Origin: Saxidomus purpurata
Taxonomy: Eukaryota; Mollusca; Bivalvia; Venerida; Veneridae
DNA: 64,000 nucleotides
Direction of reading: 5' to 3'
Assembly: GCA_022818135.1 (NCBI GenBank)
Contig: JAFMSR010000009.1
Coordinates: 12,122,948-12,186,947 of the forward strand
Numbering within the stretch: position 1 is the stretch's first letter; every line of letters starts with the position of its first letter. Under the pieces are notes generated by a model. The model did no database searches. It had not been told where the DNA came from and saw only the letters and a program-made list of their open reading frames with translations. A program made the translations under genes and the position numbers. Of this stretch, positions 47,373 to 59,465 are shown one piece after another.

Positions 47373-48229
47373 TTTTGACTAATTTCATCAGATTTGCTTA
47401 AATAGTTAATTAGCCACTAGGTCTACTTGGCCTTAATATAACCTGAACCCTTCTGTGCCTTAATTTCAGTAACAAGTTGTATCTGAACTTTAGTAGGAAT
47501 ATTTTATGTGAGTACCCTGAACAAACTGTAGCTGCCAAGTATTATAACAATGTTCACCAAAAGCACCTGACAAAATGACAATAGCTGTCAGACAGTTTAA
47601 GTGTTTGCCAGTCAACAGTTAGTTCAGAAAAATTTCAAGGATCAAGGAAAAGTTTTAAAAAGGCTACATGCGAAGAAGTCAGAGGTCAACTGAATTGATT
47701 GACAAGCAGTCGTAAATCACAGTACTTTCCGCCGATAATTGACAAAGCTTATACGTTGAAAAAAAATTACAGTCACTGTACGCTATCAATGGAATGCTAA
47801 GTGCTGAGTACAAAACAAAAGGACGGTCAAAGATATTGTGACAGTCGGCCTTCGCTCCATTGAACTTCTCTATGTGTGTTCGTCACATGACCTGTCAGTT
47901 GATAGTTTTGCGGTGTCGCTCAAATTTTGAAAGAAATTTCTCAATGGTTCTATTCTGCACGTCATTGTTTAAGTTTTACTTGTAAAACTATTCAAGTCAA
48001 TTCAGTTTTGTCTAATTTTACTTGACAAAAAATATTATATTTGAAAAAGATTGCTAAAGGAATTAGTCAGCTCAAGTAAAACGCTTGTTTATTGGTATAA
48101 CAAACTAAAGTACATGTTATGCTGAAGTTAAAGGTGAAATTAGGCTGCAGCAATTATCAGCACATTAGTTGACTTCCAGCATTATCTGCTCAGTATAATA
48201 CTTTTGTTTGTATAATTTAAAGATTATCC
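47373..48229. other. intronic, nothing recognised
   Basis: No feature is supported. Confidence 0.4.
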
Positions 48230-48695
48230 AGATTTCTTATTTACCGATTCAAATTACCATGTAATCAAGCTTATTAAAAAGAATTGCATAATTCTAAAAA
48301 AAAAATTCTACGAAAAATTTTAATAAAAAGAATGAAAAAAAAGCTGTGAGCGCTAACTGGAATAAATTTTAACTCGAAAAAGAATTGCATAGGACGAATT
48401 CAATATATACACAAAATAATTCACAAATAAAAAAATTCTACGTTGAAAATAATAATAGTCAACATATAAATTGTTTAAGCTAAAAAAAAGAATTGCATAA
48501 TGTGAAAAACCATAAACAAAAAATTCGAAATAACGAAAAATTTTAATAAAAAAAAAATTGCATAATGTAAACACCATAAAGAAAAATATTCTACGAAAAA
48601 TTTTAATGTAATTATGTAATTTGCACATTGTCAATGAATAACATCGGAAATTTGATATATATATATATTTATATATGATATATATGATTATCTTC
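48230..48695. repeat. degenerate AT-rich repeat, units with AGAATTGCATAATG
   Basis: Four or more irregular units contain AAAATTCTACGAAAAATTTTA and GAATTGCATAATG, followed by a TA run near 48654-48685. Confidence 0.7.
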
Positions 48696-48837
48696 CATAA
48701 TAAGAGTTAAAAAAAAGTTTTTATTGTAGCTATTAAGTTATATCCTTCTGCAACTTTTATTTTTTATGTATTTTATTTGTAATATGTTTAAAGTGGTAAA
48801 AAAGTGTAGTAACTTTTGGCTGAGTGTTTGAAAGGTT

Positions 48838-49014
48838 CCCCCCCCCCCCCCCCCCCCCAACACAAAAAACCCCGTTTATTACCTACTTCCCCCCCCCCCC
48901 CCAAAAAACAAAAAAAAAAACAAAATTTTAATAAAAAGTGGCAAAGAAACCAAAAAATTATAATGTAAAAGCATAAAAAAAAATTTTATAAAAATTTTTT
49001 TTTTTTTTTTATAA

Positions 49015-49041
<27 letters not shown>
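48838..49041. repeat. homopolymer zone: C21, C14, A and T runs
   Basis: C runs at 48838-48858 and 48889-48902, A-rich tracts, and T runs ending with about 27 T at 49041. The zone is flanked by near-repeats of TGTAGTAACTTTTGGCTGAG (48806) and TGTAGTAACGTTGGCTGAG (49069). Confidence 0.9.
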
Positions 49042-49046
<5 letters not shown>

Positions 49047-50285
49047 GTATACATTTACTGTTACAAGTGTAGTAACGTTGGCTGAGTGTGGGTGTTACTG
49101 TAAGCGGCCACTTACTGTTACAATACGGGCATGTGTGTCACATGCTAAACTTGAACCAAAATAAACAATAGTTAATTGTATTGACACATTTTTTGTGAAA
49201 CTGATACTCGGGAGAAGTGTTTAAGAGCACTTTCAGAAGTTGAATCGCTTACAAAACGACCGAATCAACGGGCACTTGACCATCTGCATTTAAGAGCGTC
49301 TTAATTGTCTAATTAAGTCAAGTTGTTGAGTAACACAAATTGTCTGCATGCTTGCTTGGGTAATTTATTGCCGAGAGTCAGATGTAGATTTTTCCTATTT
49401 GTATTTACAATTAAAACATCAACCTGCTGTTGGAAGATATGCCTAGCTATTTATTTTATTTGTCTGTAATTGTCTCTGAACAGACACCTGCATACAAACA
49501 TATTTTAATTGAAAAAGAGTGTGTGGAAATAAACATGTCAGTGACAATAGTCTATGGAAAGCTAAATTTCTTACTAAAGTTGCTGTTTGATTTATACCTG
49601 AAATTGTAGTTCTGATGACCCTGTACTGTATATGCATTTATCCCATTTCATAATTTTTTTATGTATAGCAGTCAGTTTTCAGTGTTTACTTTTTTTTACA
49701 TTCCTCCGACACTAATTCACAAAAGACCAAAATTTAAACCAGACCTTAGAATACATTATAAATTGGGATATGCAGTATTCATCCGAGTTTACAGTTTACG
49801 TGTCAACTTTCCTACCATCATGTATTATATGTTTAACATATTCATTTATCTCTATGTACAAGCATAATATAATTCACTACATTTGGTCATCTTGTGTCAT
49901 GTAGTATTAATACCATTCACACCTTATAAAGTAACCTCGTAAGGTTTCTGACGGTCATACGGTCATACGTCTAAGTAAAAAAAGTGTCACCGAAGTATGT
50001 TTACTGTCTGTCAAAAGATTATATAGCTGATTTTCATAGGTAAACTTATTTGCTTATGGCATAACACAATGTTTCGGTTTGTTCACATAAATGATTTTGC
50101 GACCTGATTGTGTTTTTAGGCATTTTGACAGTATTGTGAAAATTGGTCTTTGGTCCATTAATTTGATTACAAGTTAAATTTTTATTAACCCACACAGATT
50201 TATTAGGTCAAATTACTCGGGTATAAGATTTTCCCATCATCCCGATTGGTATGTTGAAGGAAGCTGTGGGTGTTTCTTTTGTGCA
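49042..50285. other. intronic, nothing recognised
   Basis: No feature is supported. Confidence 0.4.
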
Positions 50286-50352
50286 AGGTGACAGGTTCTC
50301 CTTGGCATAGCAAGGTTCTCCCGGGCCAAGCAAGGTTCTCCCGGGCATTGCA
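50286..50352. repeat. short tandem CAAGGTTCTCCCGGGC, 3 copies
   Basis: Three successive units of about 20 bp (CAAGGTTCTCCCGGGCCAAG type) form a small GC-rich island inside AT-rich DNA. The first unit is diverged. Confidence 0.7.
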
Positions 50353-53180
50353 AGTCCTGGCATCTGAAAGAATTAGAAGGATCAACAGTAACGTTCACAG
50401 AGGGGACACAAAGCGGACACAGAGGGAACACAAAAGGGGCGTACACATTAAAGAAAAAGCTTGTAGTAAATCCAGCTACTGGTATACCATGGCATTTTTT
50501 GACATGACTGAAAAATTGAAAATGTGCATACTTATAAGTATGGCATGCAAAGTGGCAGTTAACAGCAAACAGCTGGAGTTGTTAGTATATCACATTGGTA
50601 TAAAATGGAAAATTGTTACAAGTTTAAACCTCAAGTGTCCATACAGCATCAACTTAACATTACCTTGCTGGTAGCATTAATGTTTGCCTGCCTCTGTGGT
50701 CGATGAACCCCTCTTTGATCAGTGTCATGATTTTTGGGCTGTGACAGTGGCTATTGACCAAACTCTGTGTGAGGGAAAGTTGGCCAATTCTTGTGGATGT
50801 TGGGAGTCTTTAAGGTACTTGTCTAGGTCACCTCTGGCACCCGTAAATATCTGACATACTCAGCTTAAATAGGTGTTTAAACTCTCCCTCCTGCCCTTAC
50901 CCCTCCTGCACCCACCCAAAAGAAATAATTTAATCTGAAATACCCTGTCCACGTGTGACCCCATCATATCTGATGAATATCATTCCGTTTATCATAGGCC
51001 AGTTACAAGGATTTTAGGTCACCCAAATTAGTAGAACAAAACGAAATTTAATGGATAGTATCGAAATACAGTACAAACAGTAGTATTTGCCTACTATAAT
51101 AGAAATATCAGCTATGTCCCTAAAATTAATACTGTTTCGGATATTTATTCAAATAATAGACATAATGACATTTGACAACTCTGTTTTCACTACCTGTCAC
51201 TGAAGTTTTACAAGTTTTAATAATTACAAGTTTGCTGCCTAGCGGCTTAAGGCGTATTTTCCAGGTCATTACCATCTTGTAGTATGATGGATATGTCAAT
51301 TTAAACACCTATGTACAAACCGACTGTCAAACAACACAGGACCCACTTGACCGCCATCCTAGTTTCATTGTTATCTTTGTAAGGTCCAGTGCGTACAGCT
51401 GACTCAAAAGCCATTTTATCCAGGTTTAAAATTACCGAATTTTCTGTTGTTTAAACAACATCAACGTTTTCTTTTTATTATGCAGAATTCACACTCATTG
51501 TCTTGCACTTTTAAAATTTAGTGATGGTACTTCACAAAATAAGAAAAAAAAAAAGAAAATCTTTGATTTGCATGCAGACCCAGGGAAGAAAAAAATTAGC
51601 ACTTTTTACATGCAAGTAGTTTCTACCTACTTTCATTGCAAGATTCTTATGCAGTGTTCTGTACTTGTAGTCGGTTTGGAATATTAATTATTTCCAACTG
51701 CAGACATTTAGATTGTAAATCTTGAAAAATTTTACTAGAAAACAATTTTATCTGATTGTAGAAGATATTAATTTTCCTCTCCTAACAGAAAATGCATTCT
51801 TTCTTGGTAGTTCTGGAGATATATTAACTGTTTGTCATAAAGCGGTATGGAATTCATCAGATCAGAGCTGGAATCTGGACGATTTAAGCTGTTGTCATGG
51901 CAATTTAAGCAAATTTTGTAATAATTTATGCACATTTATTGCATATTTCAACAGTTTAGTCAGGCCAAGTTAACCTATATCCCTACTTAGATGTAATGGC
52001 AAAAAGCACAAGGAAAACAGGAACATCTGAGATGTTGCCAAGAGTTAAGTAATATCTTAGACTTATGTCAGGGTGTTTTACAAGTACATAATGCTTCTTG
52101 TCACTTTCAATTTGATATGTCGTGTTTTCTATTCACTCATGGTGTCTAAACACTACAATGATATACTGGATGTAGTTCAGATATACAGTAGCTGAGGTAG
52201 GACAGATTACTGAGATAAAAAGAGTTGAATTTCAAGTCCCGGCTAGTTTCATGCCATTAAAGTATGTGATACAATAAAAAATTGCACTACATTTTTCAAA
52301 AACCAAATTCATGTAGCCATAAGTCTCAAACTTTGTCATATATTGTGCAATTGCCTCAAACGCTAGGTGAGTCTTATGCACCAGTTCAAGTAAGGAATGA
52401 CAATATCTTCGCCTGGAGAAGGTCTTCATCTGATCTGACCTTTCATCACAGCAACAAATTTTATCATTCTTATTACTAATGGACACAAATCTGATGTTCT
52501 TTGACATACTATTTTTTAGCTTGATAAAATAAGTAATTAGCACAACTCCAGTGTACTTAAAAAAATGTCAGTTTTTGAGATTTACAGCTTTAATTTGCCT
52601 TGTAGGTTAATTTTTCACATACATGCAAATGGATTACCTTTGGCAGAGTAGGGGAGGGGAAAGTTAATGTATTGAATTAGTGTATTTGCTAGAGAGTGTT
52701 ATATTGTACTGTCTATTTAAAAAACTTTTGTTAATGAGTGACTCAAGTAACATTTTCATAATCTACGATATTTATAGCGTTTGCACTGGTTGACAGAAAA
52801 ACTGGTAGACATAATTATATTAACCTCAAAACTAGAGCATAATCCACTATTTACAATGGTGAAAATACCATTACTCTTTCAGAATTCATGAGGTGGCTGA
52901 CCAACAAGTAAATAGATTTTGGCCAATGATGAGCAATTGTTTGGTAAAGATAAAACATGAATCTTACATTATGATAGAGCTAATTATAAATATACAGTGA
53001 TACTAAGCAAACATGATGAGAGAAGGTTTGCTCTTGAAGGTTCATTGACACACACAGAGTGCACTACCTTTACAGACACAAGTATGGGAAAGAGTTTTTG
53101 AAAATTTCCATATATTTTATGTCTAAAAACAGTAGGTAATTTGGGTCCGGAACATGAAAAAAAAACCTTGGATAGAATGA
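50353..53180. other. intronic, nothing recognised
   Basis: Reading frames at 50270-50674 and 52232-52543 have no family signature or splice context. Confidence 0.4.
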
Positions 53181-53669
53181 AGGCCAAGGGGACCTATAGC
53201 ACTTTCCAGAAGGCCAAGGGAAACTATAGCACTTTCCAGAAGGACAAGGGAAACTATAGCACTTTCCAGAAGGCCAAGGGGAACTTATAATAGCACTTTC
53301 CAGAAGGCCAAGGGGAACTATAGCACTTTCCAGAAGGCCAACTTCCTGGGGACCTATAACACTTTCCAGAAGGCCAAGGGGACCTATAGCACTTTCCAGA
53401 GGCCAAGGGGACCTATAGCACTTTCCAGAAGGCCAAGGGACTATAGCACTTTCCAGAAGGCCAAGGGGACCTATAGCACTTTCCAGAAGGCCAAGGGGAA
53501 CTATAGCACTTTCCAGAAGGCCAAGGGGACCTATAGCACTTTCCAGAAGGCCAAGGGGACCTATAGCACTTTCCAGAAGGCCAAGGGGACCTATAGCACT
53601 TTCCAGAAGGCCAAGGGGAACTATAGCACTTTCCAGAAGGACAAGGGGAACTATAGCACTTTCCAGAAG
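53181..53669. repeat. 30-bp minisatellite, 16 units
   Basis: The consensus is CCAAGGGGACCTATAGCACT followed by TTCCAGAAGG. I count 16 ACTTTCCAG cores, with GACC/GAAC variants and a few indels. Because 30 is a multiple of three, long frames run across it on the minus strand (LLESAIGPLG and SGKCYRSPWP repeats). Confidence 0.95.
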
Positions 53670-55285
53670 TGGCAATGTTTAAAGCAAATGGGATGCCAGC
53701 ATAATAGATAGACAACTAGTTGTATGGTGTACCTGTGAGCTTATACAACTGAGAACTGAACCAGTGTGACAGAAAGAATGGACAGTATTTGTTATTATTG
53801 AGTTAGAATGTTGTATACATAATCCTAGTTATTTTCCCATAATAGTTATCGCAAACATTTGTAGAAGAATTATTACCTGGGTGCCATAATACTATGATAT
53901 TATCTACTATATGGTTATTCTGATGTTCAGTAGATGTTGACCTATCTTTGAGAGCACAGTCTGGAAGTTGGCCAGACCTGGTGCAAAATGTAACCCAGTC
54001 TGTATAACATTGCAAACATACCTAACTATTACCACTTTGTGATGTTTTGAAAAAACTCTGCCAATGTCAGAATGCATGTCAAAGTGTCTTCCTGGGAATG
54101 GATTGCAATTAGCAGAATGATGACTCAGCACAAACCGATGAAGGGGGGGAGACTGTAAAAGGTTGGCTATTAGCAGTACAGATGGTTGGAATTTAGATGT
54201 TATTTGCAATTATGATTGAGGAGTTTAACCTTAAGTTACTACGGGCCAACGGAAGAGGGAGGGCATGTGCTCAAGACTTATGTAGCTATTGAAGTATCAT
54301 GATCCCCCCTCCATCCCCCCTCACCCCCCTAAAAAAAAATCAAAAGACTTAATCAGCACTAGTTAGTTAGTTTTACATGATATTGGAGTTTGTTCATGCA
54401 CTAAAAGTCAAAATAGAAAGTATATAGGCAATACTTAGTTGAATCAGGTTGAATCAAATTAATTTTTAGAATAAATTTGTTGCCCATTTCAAATTGTGAT
54501 TTTTCTCCGAAAGGAGAAGTTTTCAGTAAATTGGGATGATACTACTGAGAGACTTGGAAAGGTGCATTGTATTAGCATATAAATGACAAACAAATGCAAA
54601 TCTTCCAAGAAACTAATGTTTTATTATCCATAAAATGAGACAAAAATTTGCAGGAACTTTACTATATGCTCAATAGTAACTGTTTGATATCATCAGGTGA
54701 AGTCATGCAGCTAAATATTTTCTTCCAGCCCAATCATCATGAGACTTAAATGCAGGAATTCTTACATTAGGGAAAATTCATGTTGGGTTAATTATAAACA
54801 ATTACTCCTGCGCAGAGGATCTGTTTTGATTCCTCACAGAATAAAGGTGTGTATATTAACAAAAATGAGCTTTTTCTTTTTTCTTGGTTTTGCAATATAA
54901 ATACAGTGGTTGTTGTTTAAGCTAGCCCACTTCCGGTTGTATAAATTGTTATCTTTTGCAGTAGGATGTTTGTCGTTCGGCATGAGTTATGCCTTTCTAC
55001 TTTGTACAAACATTTATATTAAAATTCGTTTTTTCAAAGATTTTTAATTACTGAAAGTGAATCTGGAAAAAATTAAAAGTGTTAGTCATGTTTGAGTCAG
55101 ATAAAAGTGATTGGAACGAAGAACAGTGTGAGACATCTGAAATGACTAATATTTCTTGCCCTTTTTTTATGTCTGCAATTGGTCATTTCAAAGGCATTTT
55201 TACTGGTATTTCAGATAGTTATAAATTGTTATTCAAGTATTACCTGCCTATTTTAATCAGTAGCATTTCATGCCTGTTTTCAGCT
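53670..55285. other. intronic, nothing recognised
   Basis: No feature is supported; a C-rich patch lies near 54304-54330. Confidence 0.4.
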
Positions 55286-55840
55286 GCCATTGGTTGATGG
55301 TTACTAAGCCATGGATAATTTACAGCATTTTTGTCTGCATTCAGCTGCCAATATTAATATTGGTTATTGATGGCCATGGGTTATTTGAAGCATTTCTTGC
55401 CTTTTTTCAACAGCCATTGGTTATAATGGTAGCCATGAGTATTTGAAATTGACATGCCCTTTTTTCAACAGCCATTGGTTATAATGGTAGCCATGAGTAT
55501 TTGAAATTGCCATGCCCTTTTTTCAACAGCCATTGATTATAATGGTAGCCATGAGTATTTGAAATTGCCATGCCCTTTTTTCAACAGCCATTGGTTATAA
55601 TGGTAGCCATCAGTATTTGAAATTGCCATGCCCTTTTTTCAACAGCCATTGGTTATAATGGTAGCCATGAGTATTTGAAATTGTCTTGCCCTTTTTTCAG
55701 CTGCAATTGGTTAAAATGGTACCCACAGGTTATTTTTTATCATTTTTTTGCCAGTTTTCAGCTGCCATTGGTTATTAATAGAATTGTTTGTCTATTTTAA
55801 GTTGCCATTGGTTGCAATGGTTGTCTGCTTTCAGTATTTT
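55286..55840. repeat. 58-bp minisatellite with diverged edges
   Basis: Five well-conserved 58-bp units from about 55411 (CAGCCATTGGTTATAATGGT, AGCCATGAGTATTTGAAATT, GCCCTTTTTTCAA) are flanked by weaker units on both sides, the pattern expected of an array growing from its centre. Confidence 0.9.
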
Positions 55841-56548
55841 TTGCCTGCTTTAGGATGACAAGAAAATAACATTTTGTAAAAGTATAGCTACAGCTGGAAT
55901 AACTCTTTACTGTAAGACAGGTTCATTTGTATCCATAGGTATTAGATGCCTACAAATGTTTTATCTGACTTTCCTAATTAAGAATGAGTGATCTATCTGT
56001 GTTCAAAGATAATGCAAGAATTATTTGCATTTCTCTGAAAATAAAAACAGTATATCTTTCAGACAGGCATGAGAAATATGATAAAAAAGAACAGGGAAGT
56101 TTTATGATGTAATTCCCAAAGACATTAAAGTGTCAGATCTGTTCTGACTGACATGCTGGCTGTGTGTCTGTCTGTCTGTCTGTCTGTCCATTCCACATAC
56201 ATATGGTCAAAGTTTCTTTTACAGACCACTAGCTGGAAGAAGCTATAATGTGGTCTCTGTTGGCAGATGGTGTTCATTTGTGGATGTTCTTATTGTGGGC
56301 TTTCTTCTCCCTTTTAGCTTTATTTGCAGGGTAGTCTTGATTCAGTGGTGTTATTTTAACACAGCTAATGATTACCCTGTTGAAAAGATGGTCATGACTT
56401 AGTGCATTGAAATGTTCATTAAGGTTCCTAAATTATTCATGATTTATGTTCATGAGATATTCATGAACAAAACTTGTGAAAATTAAGAAATTTTTGGCAG
56501 GACTGGTTCATGAACATTTAAAGGTGATCACTCATAATATTCTGTTAG
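55841..56548. repeat. intronic, short (TGTC)n near 56166-56189
   Basis: A tetranucleotide run TGTCTGTCTGTC is the only structure I can name. Confidence 0.7.
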
Positions 56549-56795
56549 ATTTACATGGTCACCCCACCCACCATGTTAGCTTTACATGGTCACCCCACCC
56601 ACCATGTTGGTTTTACATGGTCACCCCACCCACCATGTTACTTTTACATGGTCACCCCACCCACCATGTTAGTTTTACATGGTCACCCCACCCACCATGT
56701 TAGTTTTACATGGTCACCCCACACACCATGTTAGTTTTACATGGTCACCCCACACACCATGTTGGTTTTACATGGTCACCCCACCCACCACCTCA
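56549..56795. repeat. 30-bp minisatellite, 8 units
   Basis: The unit is TTACATGGTCACCCCACCCA plus CCATGTTAGT, in eight copies with small changes (TTAG/TTGG/TTAC, CACCC/CACAC). Frames across it on the plus strand encode repetitive His/Pro/Trp peptides. Confidence 0.95.
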
Positions 56796-57991
56796 GCTGC
56801 ACCACCCACCATTCTTTCAGTGTCAGTCATGAGGTTACAATATGTTAGCATTTATCAGAAGATTCAGCTGCAAAACATATATTTAAACTATTTCCAGTCC
56901 AGGATGTTTAAGTTCTTGATGATAGACTAATGGAATCGATCATCCTGAAGGAGAGAGAAGTGTTTGTATTCATGGTAGAACAAATTGATCAAGATTAATC
57001 CACCTGACATGGAATTCATGACTTCAGGGATTGATTCCAACAAAACTAAAAAAAACATTCTTACACTGTTTTCTTTCATATGTCTGTTGTATGGCAGTAA
57101 ATTACATCAGACTACCAGTCCTGAGATAAGAAATTCCGAAGTTTGATGTAGGAAGGTTTTATAGTTCTTTGAAGGGTACAGTGACATCATAACCATTTTG
57201 TTTCAGTAAATTGATAATTTATTATACATGTAATTGAATGAAAATCGTCTGAGTCCTGCTGTTGGAAAACTGGTGTCATTACAGTGTTATTATGTTTACA
57301 GTCATGAAACTTTATCATTGTTGAGTGCTAGTATAATTTCACAGACTGTATTGTTACCCCAGTTGTCTATATGTTATATAAGCAAACACTGGATTCAGAT
57401 CAGAACGTAAATATGTGGCGGGCTGAACTATGTTCCTTAGGTCTTGCATTGGTATTCGCCTGGCGGGGCTCATTCGTACCAAGATATTATGAAGCAGCTG
57501 TCATAATTATGTAAATATATGCTTTGTCGGCAAAACCAGAATCCTTTTTGGGAAAATTTTGAGGTAAATCTTTAGTTTTTCATGGAGGTTTTTTCTGTGG
57601 TCTTACTCAGTCAGAGGAGTGTTTAGCAGATCTGAATAAATATCTGAATAAATACTTTATAGAAAAACATCATGGTGAATCAAGTACAGAAATGCTATAC
57701 AGTGGTATACCACAGCAGAATTTAAGATGTCTGCCACAGGATTTATTGATGAATTATGGAAATATTTTGAAAAGTTTGAAATTACTGAAAATAGTTGACA
57801 GTTTCTCATGTAAAATTTGATTAATAATTATATTGATATTGGCAAAGGTTTAGTAATGTTTGTTTGTATAGTAAATTAACCAGTTGTATGTGGAATGGGA
57901 TTGGAGACCGGGTTAGCTAGGCAATTAGGTTATCCTGGGTTGCCCTCAATGGTTCAGAGTAGAAAATGGTAGTTCAAATAATAGTAGAATA
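56796..57991. other. intronic, nothing recognised
   Basis: No feature is supported. Confidence 0.4.
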
Positions 57992-58278
57992 CAGTCAAAC
58001 TTCGTTCGTTCGCACTCAAAGGGGCAGATGATATGAGTTCGAGGGATAGAAGTCTGACAGTTATGGGTCATCATAAATCCAACGAAAATGGCCATTTCGT
58101 GAGTTTCAAGCATGGGTTTGCAAACAAGAGACAATATTTTTCTTCTGATCAATGTTTGGTAGAAATTTCGGAGGTGGAACAATATTATTTATATAGAGAT
58201 TTTGCCCAGACCGTTGCCCAAGTTTGAGCGATCAGTTGTATTTAACAGTTTGAAGTTCCAGCAAACGAAGTTTAACTG
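57992..58278. mobile_element. pogo/Tigger-like MITE (TA target)
   Basis: CAGTCAAACTTCGTTCG at the left is inverted as CAAACGAAGTTTAACTG at the right, with TA outside both ends (57990-57991 and 58279-58280). The CAGT-AAAC-TCGTT start matches pogo-type mariner elements. It is 287 bp and non-coding; mirrored reading frames inside are not genes. Confidence 0.75.
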
Positions 58279-59239
58279 TAGTATTGAGTCTTTGCCTAGA
58301 AGATAGGATATATTTTTATATGTCGGGAAGCCAGGAAACTTCCTCGGCAATAAATCTTTCAACAATAATCATTCTTTAATTAATTCATCTGTTTAAACAC
58401 CAATTAAAATTTTATTCTGATTAGTCACCCAGCAGATACAGTGAAATAAAAGATAAACTGTGATTTATCATGTTACATCATATACAAGGTTACCATAGAA
58501 ATAAATGGGTACAAAAAGTCATTTAATTTTAGGGTTAAGGCTAGGAGTGTAGTATGATCCTTTCATTAATCTTCCTTACATATTTTCGCCCAGGAACATA
58601 ACATACGGTTTACATTATGTAATATTTAATTAGTTAATTAGAGATTCACACCGAATTCACGAATATAACTGCATTAATTAAGTGGTTGTTACTTCTGAAT
58701 GCCAGCTTGAATTACAACAATTAAAACAGATTTTATTGTTCCTGTATTTTACACTTGTACAATGAATAACATTTTCAAATTTCTGAGACATTAATTGGTA
58801 ATGTCATTTTTACACAGCCCTGGGATGTAGGTGGTTCGTAAAAGAACAAGCACCTGTTGAGTGAAATGATTTAGACAGAGTCATGTTGCTACTGCATTAT
58901 TATATGAGAGGAGTTTGCGTAAGCAGTCACCTTGTTACACTTACCGCCTGTCTGCTGCAGCCAGACATAAGTTACTGACTGATAAAGAAAGATCTACCGT
59001 TGTGGTCAAATGGTTGTTACACAAAGCTGATGACTTGAAATGGCTGAAGCTCAAACTGAATCATTGTAGTTCAAGCAACATATTGCTGACCAGATTCTAG
59101 ATATGAGAAAATTGACAATTTGTTACAAAGAGGGAGGGGGGATCTAGTATTAATCCTTCTTAGGAACAATGGTTTAGTAAACAGCTTACTTGTAAATGGC
59201 TGAAATACTGTTCAAAATTTGGCTTAAGAAATTGTAGAA
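58279..59239. other. intronic, nothing recognised
   Basis: No feature is supported. Confidence 0.4.
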
Positions 59240-59465
59240 GGTCCGCTTCCATGGTCAAGTGGTTAGAGTTGCAGATAGATTGAGGGCCTTGGGTTTGGGC
59301 TCTGCTACCAATTATGTCTCTTAATGTGAGAATAGTGGCAGTTTCTTATGAAGGATAGGAGTCTACATCTTGTTCTACCCAGGAATGATTGTTAGGTAAA
59401 CTGCCCACCTGTTAAAATGACCAAATTCACAATTGAAATGGACATTAAACTCCTATAACAACAGA
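59240..59465 (+). mobile_element. tRNA-derived SINE, nearly full length
   Basis: The head TGGTCAAGTGGTTAGAGTTG (A-box) is followed by a degenerate B region, then GTGAGAATAGTGGCAGTTTC, TGATTGTTAGGTAAACTGCC and GGACATTAAACTCC. It is the best copy of the family also seen at 7726, 35030 and 38880. A tail-like piece occurs at about 60185-60260. Confidence 0.7.

Noticed and set aside
50270..50674. 134-codon plus-strand frame
   Set aside because: It begins in a short GC-rich tandem repeat and then has only chance composition; no domain is seen.
53181..53669. CRISPR-like array
   Set aside because: Units are contiguous 30-bp tandem repeats without unique spacers, and the genome is eukaryotic.
53070..53675. 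201-codon minus-strand frame with LLESAIGPLG repeats
   Set aside because: It exists only because a 30-bp minisatellite is a multiple of three; a second frame (53413-53715) is open for the same reason. There are no flanking splice or start signals.
56476..56930. Two plus-strand frames rich in HPTHH and TPPTM
   Set aside because: Product of the 30-bp tandem repeat at 56549-56795.
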